DNA of 5,347 bases from Sulfuricurvum sp. (GTDB lineage Bacteria > Campylobacterota > Campylobacteria > Campylobacterales > Sulfurimonadaceae). The notes below the pieces were generated by a model. That model was not told the DNA's origin, did not search any database, and saw only the letters and a program-made list of their open reading frames with translations. The stretch spans positions 1 to 5,347 of the forward strand of contig JACXUE010000090.1 in NCBI GenBank assembly GCA_014764075.1. The letters run 5' to 3'. Numbering within the stretch: the stretch's first letter is position 1; the number at the start of each line of letters is the position of its first letter. This document shows, in pieces, positions 4,299 through 5,347 of the stretch. The position numbers and the translations under genes are program-made.

Positions 4299-5347
4299 AT
4301 GAAAAACGTTGTGATTATCGGTGGCGGAATAGCGGGAGTCGAAGCGGCAATCTACTATCGCAAAGAGGGGTTTGAGGTTGAGCTCATCAGTGATCGCAGC
4401 GATGTGTTTATTTACCCTATTGCCATCTGGATCCCCGTCCGGACAATCGATTATAATGACGTCAACTATTCGCTCGATAAAATCGCCGCTCGTCATGGAT
4501 TTACATTAACCGTCGATCGGGTCAAGGCTATCTCTGCCTCTACCAAAACCATAACCCTCGAAAACGAGGGCGAGAGACAATGCAATCATCTCGTGATCGC
4601 AATCGGCGCTTCCAAAGTTCACCACAACGGGATTGAGCACACCCTTTCAATCTGCGGTGCGCCAGAGCAATCCCTTTTGTTGCGTGATAAAATCGATACA
4701 TTGATTGCCAAAGGCTCAGGCAAAATAGCTTTTGGTTTCGGAGGTAATCCAAACGATCCAAGTGCCGTGCGTGGAGGTCCGGGGTTTGAGCTCTTTTTCA
4801 ACCTCCACCACCGCCTCAAGAAACTCGGAATACGTAATAATTTCGAGATGACCTTTTTCGCCCCCATGGCAGAACCCGGAGCACGGATGGGAAAAAAAGC
4901 CCTCTCTATGATGCAGTCGATGTTTAAACGCAACCGTTTTGATGCCCGCTACGGCAAAAAAATCAAACGCTTCGAGGAGGACAAAGTTGTCTTTGAAGAC
5001 GACACTATCCTAAAGAGCGATCTGACAATGTTTATCCCCGCAGGCGATGCGCATAGCTTGATCAAAGAATCGGATTTGCCAAAAAATTCTACCGGATTCA
5101 TACGGATCAATGATTACTGCGAAATCGAGGGGGTCGAAGGGTGGTACGCCATTGGCGATGCGGCTGCGTTAGAGGGACCCGATTGGAAAGCCAAACAAGG
5201 GCATATCGCCGAGGTAATGGCGCGCAACGCCGCCCACAACAGCGCCATCGCCTATATGGGTAAAGCTGCAAAGAAACAAGGATACAAATATCACCTCAAT
5301 ATCCTCTGCGTTATGGATATGGGTAACGGTGCCGGATTCGTCTACCG
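4299..5347 (+). CDS. type I-like SQR-family flavoprotein lacking one catalytic cysteine (runs off right edge)
   Basis: The frame is open from the ATG at 4299 to the edge: 349 codons plus CG, which must encode Arg. MKNVVIIGGGIAGVEAA gives the FAD Rossmann motif at once, with no signal peptide. HLVIAIGAS (97-105) is the second flavin strand, and GWYAIGDAAALEG (281-293) the third flavin motif with its Gly-Asp. Compared from memory with the Aquifex aeolicus type I SQR, long stretches align without gaps, notably GPGFELFFNLHHRLKKLGIR (160-179). Cys119 (LSICGAP) matches Aquifex Cys124, the FAD-linked cysteine, and Cys337 (NILCVMDMG) matches Cys347. The position of Cys156 (SCFGP) is Arg158 (VRGGP), so the pair that carries the sulfur chain is incomplete. 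Two further cysteines, 95 and 274, are not at known catalytic places. SQR family membership is well supported; whether it oxidises sulfide is doubtful, and a related thiol/persulfide or NAD(P)H-quinone activity is possible. Probably 20-80 residues are missing beyond the edge. Confidence 0.82.
   Translation, partial: MKNVVIIGGGIAGVEAAIYYRKEGFEVELISDRSDVFIYPIAIWIPVRTIDYNDVNYSLDKIAARHGFTLTVDRVKAISASTKTITLENEGERQCNHLVIAIGASKVHHNGIEHTLSICGAPEQSLLLRDKIDTLIAKGSGKIAFGFGGNPNDPSAVRGGPGFELFFNLHHRLKKLGIRNNFEMTFFAPMAEPGARMGKKALSMMQSMFKRNRFDARYGKKIKRFEEDKVVFEDDTILKSDLTMFIPAGDAHSLIKESDLPKNSTGFIRINDYCEIEGVEGWYAIGDAAALEGPDWKAKQGHIAEVMARNAAHNSAIAYMGKAAKKQGYKYHLNILCVMDMGNGAGFVY

Overview
The window looks like chromosome from a sulfur-oxidising member of the Campylobacterota, most like the Sulfuricurvum/Sulfurimonas group. 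This is inferred from three things: a DUF3373-type outer-membrane porin, a small haem-less 'cytochrome c-like' periplasmic protein of a kind I associate with that phylum, and several sulfide:quinone oxidoreductase (SQR)-like flavoproteins side by side. Genes have moderate GC, while the gaps between them are very AT-rich. No RNA genes, mobile elements or CRISPR arrays are visible.

Layout. (1) 1-299, minus strand: the N-terminal 99 codons of an SQR-like FAD protein that continues past the left edge. (2) 300-664: an AT-rich divergent intergenic region with candidate promoters in both directions and a 30-bp imperfect inverted repeat just upstream of the rightward genes. (3) 665-4184, plus strand: a probable four-gene operon. 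It encodes a secreted 110-aa three-cysteine protein, a 460-aa coiled-coil plus beta-barrel porin, a 475-aa type II SQR with a twin-arginine signal, and a 76-aa protein with two membrane segments that begins one base after the SQR stop. (4) 4185-4298: a gap with a near-consensus sigma70 promoter (TTGACT, 17 bp, TATAAT) and a second identical -10 element. (5) 4299 to the right edge, plus strand: 349 complete codons of another SQR-like flavoprotein that runs off the window. It resembles type I SQRs but has Arg at one of the three catalytic cysteine positions.

How the parts may work together (inference). The porin would let substrate cross the outer membrane. The Tat-exported type II SQR would oxidise sulfide or another thiol at the periplasmic face and pass electrons to quinone. 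The small membrane protein may help hold the SQR at the membrane, and the three-cysteine secreted protein could carry thiol/sulfane sulfur or structural disulfides. The two flanking flavoproteins belong to different SQR-like subgroups, so the locus carries three non-redundant relatives within 5.3 kb.

The points most worth a second look are the missing cysteine in the last flavoprotein, the one-residue shift of an active-site cysteine in the Tat-type SQR, the conserved-looking unit of SQR plus small membrane protein plus three-cysteine protein, and the operator-like repeat before the operon.
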